Source: Pseudomonas baltica
Lineage (GTDB): Bacteria; Pseudomonadota; Gammaproteobacteria; Pseudomonadales; Pseudomonadaceae
Reading direction: 5' to 3'
DNA length: 64,000 nt
Assembly (NCBI RefSeq): GCF_031880315.1
Contig: NZ_CP134771.1
Coordinates: forward strand, 1,488,001-1,552,000
Shown here piece by piece: positions 46,478 to 55,234 of this stretch. The notes below the pieces were generated by a model, which searched no databases, was not told the DNA's origin, and saw only the letters and a list, made by a program, of their open reading frames with translations. Every line of letters begins with the position of its first letter. The first letter of the stretch is position 1. Position numbers and translations under genes: made by a program.

Positions 46478-47007
46478 GGCGCGGCCCCACTGCTGGCCGC
46501 GCGGGCTTGCAAGGTGCTGAAGCGCGCGTGGCGGCGGTCTTCGTCAAGGTTGAGGTCCAGGCGATACAGCGCAATTTGCGCGGTAGTGCTGGGCTGCTGG
46601 CTGACGTTCAGCTGCCAGCGCAACGCGCCATCCCAGGTGCCCTCGCTGCGCCCGGCATGCAGCGGGCCGTTGCTGAATTCATCCATCAACGAACGGGCGG
46701 CCAGGCTCAAACGGTCGCTGCGCTGCACCTGCTGCAAGGACTTGGCGCTTTGCCCGAAGGCGGTCAACAGTACGGCGCAGCACAGGGCCAATACGGTGAG
46801 GGCCGCCAGCATTTCCAAAAGGGTGAAGCCGCGCTGTGTGGATGGGGTTCGATCTGTATTGCCGCTGCGGGCCTTTTCGCGGGCAAGCCTTGCTCTCGCG
46901 GGTGTACGCTCGAGCCCTGCTCGCACTGTGGGAGCCAGGCTTGCCCGCGAAGAGGCCACCAAGTCGTACACAAAGTCCGGATCGGTAAAGGTGCGCAGGG
47001 CAATCAC
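46474..47007 (-). CDS. gspI: Minor pseudopilin GspI with REP-derived leader
   Basis: About 177 residues. The GTG at 47007 overlaps the gspH stop (GTGA). The prepilin site is STQRG/FTLLEMLAALTVLAL, so the leader is 60 residues. A REP inverted pair (46869-46957) lies inside this leader. The only later in-frame starts before the helix are also in the REP, so part of it is coded in any case. The mature part is short (about 117 residues), as expected for GspI. Confidence 0.8.
   Translation of the reverse strand: MIALRTFTDPDFVYDLVASSRASLAPTVRAGLERTPARARLAREKARSGNTDRTPSTQRGFTLLEMLAALTVLALCCAVLLTAFGQSAKSLQQVQRSDRLSLAARSLMDEFSNGPLHAGRSEGTWDGALRWQLNVSQQPSTTAQIALYRLDLNLDEDRRHARFSTLQARAASSGAAP
46869..46957. 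repeat. REP inverted pair inside gspI leader
   Basis: GGGCCTTTTCGCGGGCAAGC on the left and CAGGCTTGCCCGCGAAGAGG on the right, with a loop of about 30 bases. It is in frame with gspI and free of stop codons. Confidence 0.86.
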
Positions 47008-47438
47008 GGCACATCCCGCACAGCCACGCTGCCCGTCAGCCAACCAATATCGATACGCCAACGCTTGTCGCCTTCGCTGAGCAATACGTGCCCACCACTG
47101 GCCCCGCCGTCCGGATAGAACTCGAACGCAGCCCCCAGCTCCTGAGCGGTCTGCAACTGAATGTTCATATCCGCCGGCAGCGACTGTGCCGCTTGCCCGG
47201 GCGCCGCGAAACGCCGCTGCGCCAAGTCAAACCGCGTCTGCGCTGGCTGCCCGCTGACGATCGCCTGCACCCGCGCCGCACGCAGCGCCTGCACCACCTG
47301 AGCGATGGCGCGGCGTTCGGCAGCGGCATGCAGCCCCTTGCCCACCCCAAAGGAGAGAATGCCCACGGTCACGCCGATGAGCACGATCACCACGAGCATT
47401 TCGAACAAGGTGAAGCCGCGGGCACGGTGCATCGTCAT
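47004..47438 (-). CDS. gspH: Minor pseudopilin GspH
   Basis: 144 residues. The prepilin leader is MTMHRARG/FTLFEMLVVIVLIGV with Glu5 conserved. A GspH-type domain follows (AIAQVVQALRAARVQAIVSG, FDLAQRRF). The start touches the gspG stop (overlap of one base). Confidence 0.87.
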   Translation of the reverse strand: MTMHRARGFTLFEMLVVIVLIGVTVGILSFGVGKGLHAAAERRAIAQVVQALRAARVQAIVSGQPAQTRFDLAQRRFAAPGQAAQSLPADMNIQLQTAQELGAAFEFYPDGGASGGHVLLSEGDKRWRIDIGWLTGSVAVRDVP

Positions 47439-47857
47439 TACTGCCAGTTACCCAGGTCGGCCTTGTAGCCATCCCCGCCTGCGACGCCATCCTGACCGTA
47501 GAAGATCAAGTCATAGCTGCCATGCTCACCCGGAAAGCGATAGCCAAACGCGTGACCGAACGGGTCCTTGAGGTCCGACGGCTTGGCATACGGGCCCATC
47601 CAGCCGCTGGCGTTGGCCGGCTTGGTCAGAAGTTGCTGCAGGTTGGCCGGTGGCGCGCCCACGTCCAGCGCGTAGCTCTCGACCTTCATGCTCAAACTCG
47701 CCAACTGCGCCTTGCCCGCGCCGTACTTGCCCTTGTCGACATTGCCGCCCACCTGACGCACCACAATGGTAGCGACGATGCCCAGCAGCACGATCACTGC
47801 GAGCATTTCCAGCAGCGTAAAGCCGCCTTGGCGACGGCTGGACTTCATGGTTTTCAT
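47438..47857 (-). CDS. gspG: Major pseudopilin GspG
   Basis: 139 residues. The leader MKTMKSSRRQGG/FTLLEMLAVIVLLG has Glu5. The GspG signature GKAQLASLSMKVESYALDVG, then DPFGHAFGYRFPGEHGSYDL and the C-terminal Ca-binding-type GQDGVAGGDG are present. It polymerises into the piston-like pseudopilus. It begins 12 bases after gspF. Confidence 0.93.
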   Translation of the reverse strand: MKTMKSSRRQGGFTLLEMLAVIVLLGIVATIVVRQVGGNVDKGKYGAGKAQLASLSMKVESYALDVGAPPANLQQLLTKPANASGWMGPYAKPSDLKDPFGHAFGYRFPGEHGSYDLIFYGQDGVAGGDGYKADLGNWQ

Positions 47858-47869
47858 CGAATCGATTCC

Positions 47870-49069
47870 TCAGATATTACTGGTAAGGCTCATCAGCGGC
47901 AGCATGATGGCGAGCATGATCACCGCCACCATCACTGCCATGACCACGGTCAGGGTCGGTACCAGCGCGGCGAGCATCCGGTCGATACCGCGTTTGGCTT
48001 CTACATCGAACACATCCGCGACCTTGAGCAGCATCGCGTCGAGATTGCCGGCCTGTTCACCGACCTCGATCATTTGCACGGCCAGTTCGGGCAGCAGCGG
48101 TTGCTCGCCAAACGCACTGGCCAACGTACCGCCCCCCTTGACCCACTCGCCGGCCTGCTCGACCTGCTGGACGATGGCGCGGTTGCCACAGACCTGGCGC
48201 ACGATCAGCAGCGCTTGCAACAAGGCCACCCCGTTGCTCAACAAGGTGCCCAGCGTGCGGGCGAGTCGCGCCGCTTCAATGCGCTGCAGCAGCGGACCAA
48301 TGACGCGAACCGACAACAGCCGACGATCGAAGCGCAGCCGCCGGGCCGGATCGCGACGGCGCCAGGCGATGCCCCAGACCAGCACGATCAGCCCGGCGAG
48401 TATCAACAGCCCGTCATCGCTGAGCACCTGGCCGGCTCGCAGGATGACCTCGGTGATCAACGGAATCGGCACCCCCAGATCGCGAAAGATCGGCACGAAC
48501 TGCGGCACCACATAGGCCAGCAGCAGGGCCAGCGAGCCGAGCACGCCGACCACCAGAAAGATCGGATAGATCAGCGCGTTGATGACTTCTCCGCGCAAGG
48601 TCTCGCTGCGCTCCAGATACTCGGAGAGCTGGCGCAGGGTGCTTTCCAGCGAACCACCGGCTTCACCGGCGCGCAGCATGCTGATGTAGAGCGTCGAGAA
48701 CTGCCCGCCCTCCTCTTCCAGCGCCTGGGACAGCGGCTTGCCCGCCTTGACCTGCTCGCGTATGCGCTCCAGCAGGGCACGGCGCTTGGGCTCGTTGCTC
48801 TGCTTGAGCAGGATGCCGAGGGATTTTTCCAGCGGCTGGCCGGCGCCCAACAGGGTTGCCAACTGCTGGGTGAAACTCACCAGCGCCGCGCCACTCAGCG
48901 CACTGCGCCGACGCCCCAGCGCACTGGCGCCAGCACTGGCCTGAATACTCAAGACCATCAACCCGCGTTTTTGCAGGAGCGCTACGGCGGCCGGCTGATC
49001 GGCGGCGCTGATCGCCCCGCGCTGACTGGCGCCTTCGCTGTCGACGGCGTGGTAATTGAAGTCGGCCAT
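47870..49069 (-). CDS. gspF: Type II secretion inner-membrane platform protein GspF
   Basis: 399 residues. It has two T2SSF repeats, each a helical cytoplasmic bundle followed by membrane helices (first: LVSFTQQLATLLGAGQPLEK; second: ARLARTLGTLLSNGVALLQA) and the GxxG segments IEVGEQAGNLDAML. Start ATG at 49069, 2 bases after the gspE stop. Confidence 0.93.
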   Translation of the reverse strand: MADFNYHAVDSEGASQRGAISAADQPAAVALLQKRGLMVLSIQASAGASALGRRRSALSGAALVSFTQQLATLLGAGQPLEKSLGILLKQSNEPKRRALLERIREQVKAGKPLSQALEEEGGQFSTLYISMLRAGEAGGSLESTLRQLSEYLERSETLRGEVINALIYPIFLVVGVLGSLALLLAYVVPQFVPIFRDLGVPIPLITEVILRAGQVLSDDGLLILAGLIVLVWGIAWRRRDPARRLRFDRRLLSVRVIGPLLQRIEAARLARTLGTLLSNGVALLQALLIVRQVCGNRAIVQQVEQAGEWVKGGGTLASAFGEQPLLPELAVQMIEVGEQAGNLDAMLLKVADVFDVEAKRGIDRMLAALVPTLTVVMAVMVAVIMLAIMLPLMSLTSNI

Positions 49070-49070
49070 A

Positions 49071-50789
49071 TCAGTCGCCGCGCGTCACGCGCAGCACCTC
49101 TTCGAGCGAAGTGATGCCGGCCACCGCCTGGCGCAGGCCTTCTTCGTACAAGGTCCGCAAGCCGCCGCGGCGGGCGGCCTGTTCGAGGGTCGCGGCGTCG
49201 GCCTGACGCATCAGCAGGCCGCGCAGTTCTTCGCTCATTACCAGCAATTCGGTGATCGCGCTGCGGCCGTGATAACCACCGCCGATCGCCTCGGTATCGG
49301 GCCGATAAAGAATGATCGGGCGCTGCTCGGTGAAACGATCGAGGCCGTGGGCGGCGACCAGTTCCGGCGGCGCCTCGAAGGCGATACGCGTCTCGGGATC
49401 GAGGCGTCGCACCAGGCGCTGAGCGAGGATGCCCTTGACCGTCGAGGCAATCAGGTAGCTTTCCACGCCCATGTCCAGCAGCCGCGTGATACTCGCTGCG
49501 GCGCTATTGGTGTGCAGGGTGGAGAGCACCAGGTGGCCGGTCAGTGACGACTGAATGGCGATGCGGCAGGTCTCGAGATCGCGCATCTCACCGATCATGA
49601 TCACGTCAGGGTCCTGACGCACGATAGAGCGCAGTGCCCCGGCGAAATCCAGGCCGATGGAGGGTTTGACCTGAATCTGGTTGATGCCCTCGAGCTGATA
49701 TTCCACCGGGTCTTCGACGGTGATGATCTTGCGCTCGGCGGTATTGAGCTGCGACAGCGCGGTATACAGCGTGGTGGTCTTGCCCGAGCCGGTGGGCCCG
49801 GTCACCAACAGGATGCCGTGGGGGTTGCGCAGCACCTCGAGGAAACCCTCGAGGCGCTCGCCGTCCATGCCCAGGCTCTGGAAATCGAAGCTGACCGTTT
49901 GCCGATCAAGTAAACGCATCACCACCGACTCGCCAAAACTGGTGGGCACCGTCGACACCCGCAGGTCAAGGGACTTGCCCTGGATGCGCAGCATGATGCG
50001 ACCATCCTGAGGCAAACGCCGCTCGGCGATGTCGAGCCGGGCCATGATCTTCAAGCGCGAAATGACCGCCGCCGCCGAGCTCGACGGCGGCGCTTCGGCT
50101 TCGTGCAGCACGCCATCAATGCGGTAGCGCACCTTCAACTGGCTTTCGAAGGGCTCGACGTGAATATCGGAGGCGCGCTGCTCCACCGCACGCTGGAGAA
50201 TCAGGTTGACCAGGCGAATCACCGGTGCCTCGGAGGCGAGGTCCTTGAGGTGCTCGATGTCCTCTTTAGCGCCCCCCTCCTCGTCCAGGGTCTCGATCAG
50301 CGAGCCCATGGCCGACCGACCTTGGCCGAAGTAGCGCTCGATCAGGGCTTCCACTTCATTGGCCGCGCCCACCGAGAGGTAGACCGGCAGCTGGCAGGCA
50401 TAGGCAACCGCCTCGATGGCGTAGCGATTGGCCGGGTTGGCCACCAATACATGCAGGCCATCGCGTTCCGCGCCCAAGGGCACCACGCGGTGATGACGCA
50501 AAAAACGTTCGCTCAAGGCCGGCACCGCTTCGAGCATGGGCGGCGCATCGGCGGCCAGCAGCAAGGGGGCGGGCAGGCAGGCGGCCCAGGCCTCGGCCAG
50601 GGACATTTCAGAGACCAGCCCCAGGCGCGTCAGCAGGCCGAGCAGTTCATTACTGGCCGAGTCCTGCTCCAGACGCCGCGCGCGCTCCAGATCCACCGCC
50701 TTCAGCCCACCATGGGCGAGCAGCCACTCGCAGATCTGCGCGTCGGCAGGCAGCTGTGCGTGCACGGCATCGATGGGGGACAAGGGCAT
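49071..50789 (-). CDS. gspE: Type II secretion ATPase GspE
   Basis: 572 residues. N-terminal N1E/MshEN-like domains are followed by the ATPase with Walker A GPTGSGKTTT (near 330), the Asp box ITVEDPVEYQLEGINQIQV, Walker B DPDVIMIGEMRD and the His box TGHLVLSTLHTNSA. The C-terminal tetracysteine zinc motif found in many GspE proteins is missing. It powers pseudopilus assembly, and is the first gene of the operon. Confidence 0.94.
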   Translation of the reverse strand: MPLSPIDAVHAQLPADAQICEWLLAHGGLKAVDLERARRLEQDSASNELLGLLTRLGLVSEMSLAEAWAACLPAPLLLAADAPPMLEAVPALSERFLRHHRVVPLGAERDGLHVLVANPANRYAIEAVAYACQLPVYLSVGAANEVEALIERYFGQGRSAMGSLIETLDEEGGAKEDIEHLKDLASEAPVIRLVNLILQRAVEQRASDIHVEPFESQLKVRYRIDGVLHEAEAPPSSSAAAVISRLKIMARLDIAERRLPQDGRIMLRIQGKSLDLRVSTVPTSFGESVVMRLLDRQTVSFDFQSLGMDGERLEGFLEVLRNPHGILLVTGPTGSGKTTTLYTALSQLNTAERKIITVEDPVEYQLEGINQIQVKPSIGLDFAGALRSIVRQDPDVIMIGEMRDLETCRIAIQSSLTGHLVLSTLHTNSAAASITRLLDMGVESYLIASTVKGILAQRLVRRLDPETRIAFEAPPELVAAHGLDRFTEQRPIILYRPDTEAIGGGYHGRSAITELLVMSEELRGLLMRQADAATLEQAARRGGLRTLYEEGLRQAVAGITSLEEVLRVTRGD

Positions 50790-50811
50790 GGGATGAACTT
50801 CAGGAATTAAA

Positions 50812-50837
50812 TAAAAAGGGCGCCTTTGCAGACGCCC
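50812..50837 (-). terminator. Terminator between small exported gene and gspE
   Basis: On the minus strand, GGGCGTCTGCAAAGGCGCCC is followed by TTTTTA. It is placed between the stop of the 71-residue gene (50854) and the gspE start (50789), and would separate it, at least in part, from the secretion operon. Confidence 0.7.
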
Positions 50838-50853
50838 CGATGAATCTTACCAG

Positions 50854-51069
50854 TTATTTAGTGGTAGCAGCTGAGGCGCCGGCCGGACGGCCGCCCTTGA
50901 TCGTCTTCTGCGCTTGCTTCTTTTCTGCCTTGGCATCGTGGGTCTGGGTCATGACGGTAGAATCTGCCGTACCCGAAGCACTGGTCGAGTTGGCGGAATC
51001 ATCAGCCAATGCCATACCTGCAACAACCATCGACAACACTGCCGAACCTGCAATAAGTGGCCACTTCAT
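50854..51069 (-). CDS. Small exported protein (71 aa), unknown function
   Basis: The ATG at 51069 has GGAG 9 bases upstream. The signal peptide MKWPLIAGSAVLSMVVAGMALA is followed by a roughly 49-residue mature part rich in Ser/Thr/Ala with a Lys-rich segment (DAKAEKKQAQKTIKGGRPAG). No cysteines or known domain. It sits immediately upstream of the type II secretion operon on the same strand, so it could be a substrate or accessory protein; that is inferred. Confidence 0.7.
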   Translation of the reverse strand: MKWPLIAGSAVLSMVVAGMALADDSANSTSASGTADSTVMTQTHDAKAEKKQAQKTIKGGRPAGASAATTK

Positions 51070-51534
51070 ATAAATCAACTCCAATCAAAGTTATGGCAAG
51101 TCAGTATTGCCAAAAATGCAATCAATTAGCCATCACCGCAAAAAAAACACTGCCAAAGCCAGTAAAATCAGGGGTGACGGCGATTTTACTAAACCAACAG
51201 ACCTGTAGGTTTAGGGTAGGTTCACATCCTGACATAAAAAAATTACATTTTTATTCTTTGTGTTTTTCGTGTTGACACAAATTGAAAAACATCGTCTTAA
51301 TTTAAGGGAAAGCGGAAGCACTGACTCTAACTTGAAGGCAAGTTGCCAGTATTTTTGCTTTTAAATTAAACAATTCCCCGCTTCATCGCACGGCGATAGC
51401 CATGCCTGCTGCTGCCTGTTTGTTCCTTGCCCAATTATGACGGGAGGGGCCAAGACTTGCCGCCAGCAAGGCGTCGCGCTAGTTGCCTGCGACATAAGAG
51501 CGCGGGGCAAGATCGGCAGTTGGAGTAATCAAAG
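51070..51534. other. AT-rich intergenic region upstream of GH3 gene
   Basis: About 465 bases, markedly AT-rich in comparison with the rest of the window. It holds the promoter region of the small exported gene on the minus strand and of the beta-glucosidase on the plus strand (see the promoter entry). No gene is supported in it. Confidence 0.6.
51272..51300 (+). promoter_or_regulatory. Probable sigma70 promoter of GH3 beta-glucosidase
   Basis: A perfect -35 TTGACA (51272-51277), a 17-base spacer and a -10-like TCTTAA (51295-51300). The start codon is 235 bases downstream, so the mRNA would carry a long 5' leader. Confidence 0.55.
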
Positions 51535-54267
51535 ATGCGTAACCGAACACTTCTTGGCGCTAAATCGGCACTGGCACTACTGGGCTTGGCAATCGCGCAA
51601 GTGCATGCCGCCGACACCACGGCGCAGACGCAGCTTGAAGCCAAAGAGCAACGTGCCGACAAAGCCGCCGCCGCGACCGTGGCGAAGATGAGCATGGAAG
51701 AGAAGCTGGCCTATATCGGCGGTACTGGCGGCTGGGACGTCAAACCGTTGAGCGCTTACGGCGTACCGCAGATTCACGGTGCCGATGGCGGTGCTGGCGT
51801 GCGCTACACAAGCGAAGGCAACGCGCAGGGCGTGGTCTATCCGTCCGGCCCGAACCTCGCCGCCACCTGGAACCCGCGTCGCGCCATCGATTTCGGTCGC
51901 GCATTGGGCTACGACACCGCGTCTGGCGGCTACCAGTTCATCACTGGCCCCGGCATGAACCTGTACCGCACCCCGTACGGCGGCCGCGCGTTCGAATACC
52001 TGTCCGGTGAAGATCCGTTCCTCGGCGCGAGCATGGGCACCGCCGCGATCAACGGCATCCAGTCTCGCCGTGTCTGGGCCGAGGCCAAGCACTTCGCTGC
52101 CAACGACCAGGAAACCAACCGCTTCATCCTCGACGAAAAGATCCCCGAGCGCGTGCTGCGCGAGATGACCCTGCCGAGCTTCGAGTCCGCCTCCAAGAAC
52201 GGCCTGGTGGCGATGATGATGTGCTCGTTCCAGAAAGTGAACGGCGAATACGCCTGCGAAAATTCCCACCTGATCGCTCAGATCCTGAAGAAGGAATGGG
52301 GCTACAAGGGTTTCATCCAGAGTGACTACAACGCGGTTGTCGATGGCCTTCCTGCAGCCCAGGCCGGTACCGACCTGGATATGATGGGCTACCAGTTCAA
52401 CAGCACCATCCTCAAACCGTACCTGGACAGCGGCGAGCTGAAGGCAGCGACCATCGACGACAAGGTGCGCCGCATCCTGCGCGCGATCTACCTGTACCAG
52501 TTCGACAAATTCGCGCCGCTGACCACCCACAACATGAACAGCGCCACCAGCAACAAGGTCGCACTGAACGTGGCCCGCGAAGGCATCGTGCTGCTCAAGA
52601 ACCAGAACAACGTGCTGCCGCTGGACAAGTCCAAGGTCAAGACCATCGCCGTGGTCGGCAATCTGGCCAAGTACTCGCCGCCAACCGGTTTCGGCAGCGC
52701 CAACGTCATGGCCAGCCACTACATCAGCGAGCTGAGCGGCCTGACCCAGACCGCGCCGAATGCCAAAGTCGAATTCATCGATGGCCTGTCGTTGGACCCG
52801 AGCGCTTCGGTGTGGTCGTCCAAAGACAGCAAAGGCAACAAAGTTGCCGGCCTGAAGACCGAGTACTTCACCAACGCCAACTGGTCGGGCGATGCCGCCG
52901 CTACGCAGATCAGCGACCACGTCGATCTAGACTGGTCCACCGATACGCTGCCCGTCAACGGTGACACCGCCAATACCTCGATCCGCTACACCGGTACCGT
53001 GACCCCGACCACCAGTGGCGATCAGGTATTCAAGGTACGTGCCGACGGCGCGGTACGCCTGTGGGTCAATGGCAAGGAAATCATCAACAACGGTGACGGC
53101 GAGCATCTGCCTACCAACAGCATCCCGCCGACCATCCCGTCGTTCGGCAAAGTGCATCTGGAAGCCGGCAAGGCGTATGACATCAAGCTCGAGTACTCGC
53201 GTCGCGATGGCTACATCTCGACCATGGGCGGGCTGGTGGGCGTGCAGCTGTCGTGGGCTTCGCTGGCAGCGCCGCAAGACCTGTCCAAGTACGACGCAGT
53301 GGTTGTCGCGGTCGGTAACAGCAACGAATACGAAGGTGAGGGTTTCGACCACGGTTTCGACCTGCCGGAATACCAGAGCGAGCTGATTCAGAGCATCGGC
53401 AAGGTCAACAAGAACACCATCGTCACTGTACACGGCGGTACCGGCCTGAAGATGGCGGACTGGATCGATCAGGTCCCGGCTGCGCTGCATGCCTTCTACC
53501 CTGGCCAGAACGGCGGTCAGGCCTTGGCCGAGATCCTCTTCGGCAAGGTCAACCCGTCGGCCAAGCTGCCGATCAGTATCGAACGCAACATCGAAGACAA
53601 CCCGCTGTACGCCGACTTCCCGAACTACGACAACAACCTGTCGCTCAAGGAAACCAGCTACAAGGACGACCTGTTCCTGGGCTACCGCGGCTACGAGAAG
53701 AAAGGCACCAAGCCGCTCTTCCCGTTTGGTTACGGCCTGTCGTACACCACTTTCGGCTACAACAACATCAGCGTGACCCCAGGCGTTGCCGTGGGCAATA
53801 CGCCGATCAAGGTGTCGTTCGACCTGACCAACACCGGCAAGGTCGCTGGCTCCGAGGTTGCCGAGCTGTATGTTGGCCAGGCTCATCCGAAAGTCGAGCG
53901 CGCACTCAAAGAGCTCAAGGGTTACAAGAAGGTCTACCTGCAGCCGGGTGAGACTCGCCACGTGACCATCGAGCTCAACGATCGCTCGCTGGCCTACTTC
54001 GATGTCGACAGCAAGCAGTGGGTCATCGACGCTGACACCTTCAACATCTCGTTGGGTGCGTCGTCGCAGGACATTCGTCTGCAGGGCAAAGTGGTCAATC
54101 AGTTCCGTCAGGAACTGTCGACCACCACCAGTAACCCGCTGCCACGCTCGGCGCTGAACTCCACCAAAGTCACTGTGACTGCGGTGAAGACTGGCGGCGT
54201 GGATGATCAGGAAACCAGCGACGATACCGGTACCAGCGACGATAACTACGGTTCGACTGACTACTAA
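51535..54267 (+). CDS. Secreted GH3 beta-glucosidase with PA14 domain
   Basis: 910 residues with a signal peptide (~25 residues, ending QVHA). The GH3 N-terminal barrel has MSMEEKLAYIGG, AEAKHFAANDQETNR and the nucleophile Asp264 in GFIQSDYNAV. The GH3 C-terminal domain (IVLLKNQNNVLPLDKSK) is interrupted by a PA14 domain at about 441-570 (carbohydrate-binding). A fibronectin-III-like domain closes the protein (LYVGQAHPKVERALKELKGY), and the tail is Asp/Ser/Thr-rich. It cleaves beta-linked oligosaccharides or glycosides. Next to a type II secretion operon, it is a plausible substrate (inference). Confidence 0.92.
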   Translation: MRNRTLLGAKSALALLGLAIAQVHAADTTAQTQLEAKEQRADKAAAATVAKMSMEEKLAYIGGTGGWDVKPLSAYGVPQIHGADGGAGVRYTSEGNAQGVVYPSGPNLAATWNPRRAIDFGRALGYDTASGGYQFITGPGMNLYRTPYGGRAFEYLSGEDPFLGASMGTAAINGIQSRRVWAEAKHFAANDQETNRFILDEKIPERVLREMTLPSFESASKNGLVAMMMCSFQKVNGEYACENSHLIAQILKKEWGYKGFIQSDYNAVVDGLPAAQAGTDLDMMGYQFNSTILKPYLDSGELKAATIDDKVRRILRAIYLYQFDKFAPLTTHNMNSATSNKVALNVAREGIVLLKNQNNVLPLDKSKVKTIAVVGNLAKYSPPTGFGSANVMASHYISELSGLTQTAPNAKVEFIDGLSLDPSASVWSSKDSKGNKVAGLKTEYFTNANWSGDAAATQISDHVDLDWSTDTLPVNGDTANTSIRYTGTVTPTTSGDQVFKVRADGAVRLWVNGKEIINNGDGEHLPTNSIPPTIPSFGKVHLEAGKAYDIKLEYSRRDGYISTMGGLVGVQLSWASLAAPQDLSKYDAVVVAVGNSNEYEGEGFDHGFDLPEYQSELIQSIGKVNKNTIVTVHGGTGLKMADWIDQVPAALHAFYPGQNGGQALAEILFGKVNPSAKLPISIERNIEDNPLYADFPNYDNNLSLKETSYKDDLFLGYRGYEKKGTKPLFPFGYGLSYTTFGYNNISVTPGVAVGNTPIKVSFDLTNTGKVAGSEVAELYVGQAHPKVERALKELKGYKKVYLQPGETRHVTIELNDRSLAYFDVDSKQWVIDADTFNISLGASSQDIRLQGKVVNQFRQELSTTTSNPLPRSALNSTKVTVTAVKTGGVDDQETSDDTGTSDDNYGSTDY

Positions 54268-54277
54268 GAGGTGAAGG

Positions 54278-54301
54278 CTCCTGCGGTGTACGCCGCAGGA
54301 G
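54278..54301 (+). terminator. Hairpin after GH3 gene
   Basis: Perfect 9-bp stem CTCCTGCGG/CCGCAGGAG with a 6-base loop, beginning 10 bases after the stop, followed by a T-containing stretch (TCGTCGTTGCTTTG). It is a likely terminator, backed up by the following REP pair. Confidence 0.65.
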
Positions 54302-54318
54302 TCGTCGTTGCTTTGCCG

Positions 54319-54389
54319 GCCCCTTCGCGGGCAAGCCTTGCTCCCACAGATTTGCACCTGTGGGAGCGGGCTCTGCCCGCGAAGAGGCC
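54319..54389. repeat. REP inverted pair between GH3 and tetR genes
   Basis: GGCCCCTTCGCGGGCAAGCC and GGGCTCTGCCCGCGAAGAGG with TTGCTCCCACAG/CTGTGGGAGC inner arms and a loop of about 7 bases. It lies between convergent genes. Confidence 0.87.
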
Positions 54390-54410
54390 ATCAACCCCAC
54401 CGCCACCCCA

Positions 54411-55073
54411 TCAAGGTCGCCGGCGAATCGCCTGATCGACCTGCTCTAGATAAACCTCGAAACTACGCTCCAGATCGACCTGCTCGGGAAACCGCAGCCA
54501 TTGCAGCTGCAGCCCGTCCATCATCGCCAGAATCTGCTGGGTGATGGCATCCAGATCGACATCCTCACGCACCTCCCCTCGCTGTACCAACTCTCGCAAA
54601 TGCCCACCCAAGCGGCCATAGATATCCTGATAGCGCGCCTGATACCACTCCCAGGCGGGGTGTCCCTCCACCAGGCTCTCGGCATTGAGAATACTGAACG
54701 CCCGCACCACACCCGGCGCTCCGGCGTTGGAGCGATTGATTGCCCGCAAGCTGCCAAACAACCCATCCAGGCTGCCATCGCCACGCACTTCGTCGGCAAT
54801 GCGGCGGTTGACCTCGTCGCGCCGATCGAGCACGCCCATCAGCAACGCAATCTTGCTGGGAAAATGATGCAGCACCCCAGCCACGCTGATACCGACACGT
54901 TCGGCGATTCGGGCGATGGATGCGCCGCTATAGCCCTCCAGTGAAAACAGCTGCAAGGCGGCATCGAGCAGTTCTTCACGGCGCTTTTCGCCCTTGGGGG
55001 CGCGGCGTTGGCGGGGGGTGGCGGGCGGCGCGTCCTGCGCGGGGTCAGGCTGGGTAGTCATCGTGGCATCCAT
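54411..55073 (-). CDS. TetR-family regulator divergent from hmgA
   Basis: 220 residues. The N-terminal HTH (about 48-70) is IARIAERVGISVAGVLHHFPSK, with a BetI-like C-terminal domain (VDLDAITQQILAMMDGLQLQ). The start is taken as the ATG at 55073 (MDATMTT); 55061 is a close alternative. The divergent placement next to hmgA-fahA suggests control of homogentisate breakdown or of itself, though the known HmgR is IclR-type. Confidence 0.85.
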   Translation of the reverse strand: MDATMTTQPDPAQDAPPATPRQRRAPKGEKRREELLDAALQLFSLEGYSGASIARIAERVGISVAGVLHHFPSKIALLMGVLDRRDEVNRRIADEVRGDGSLDGLFGSLRAINRSNAGAPGVVRAFSILNAESLVEGHPAWEWYQARYQDIYGRLGGHLRELVQRGEVREDVDLDAITQQILAMMDGLQLQWLRFPEQVDLERSFEVYLEQVDQAIRRRP

Positions 55074-55163
55074 TCGGGCAAGGCCCTTACCGTAAACAGA
55101 TTGCCCGCGAGGTGCAAATACCTGGCGGCCATCGCCCTTGACCGACCCGCCTGCGGCGACTAG

Positions 55164-55176
55164 GTTGAGCCTCAAC
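55164..55176. promoter_or_regulatory. Dyad in the tetR-hmgA divergent gap
   Basis: GTTGAG-C-CTCAAC, a 6-bp perfect dyad with a 1-base spacer, between the divergent tetR and hmgA starts (59 bases before hmgA). A candidate operator for the adjacent regulator; by position only. Confidence 0.45.
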
Positions 55177-55234
55177 GGGCGGGCCATAGCGCGCGCCCTA
55201 CAATAAAAATGCAGTGCCATAAAACGAGGCCCCC

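Noticed and set aside
40358..50789. Assignment of the operon to the known Xcp or Hxc systems
   Set aside because: The lipoprotein secretin resembles HxcQ, but the gene order and the neighbours differ from both; generic gsp names are used instead.
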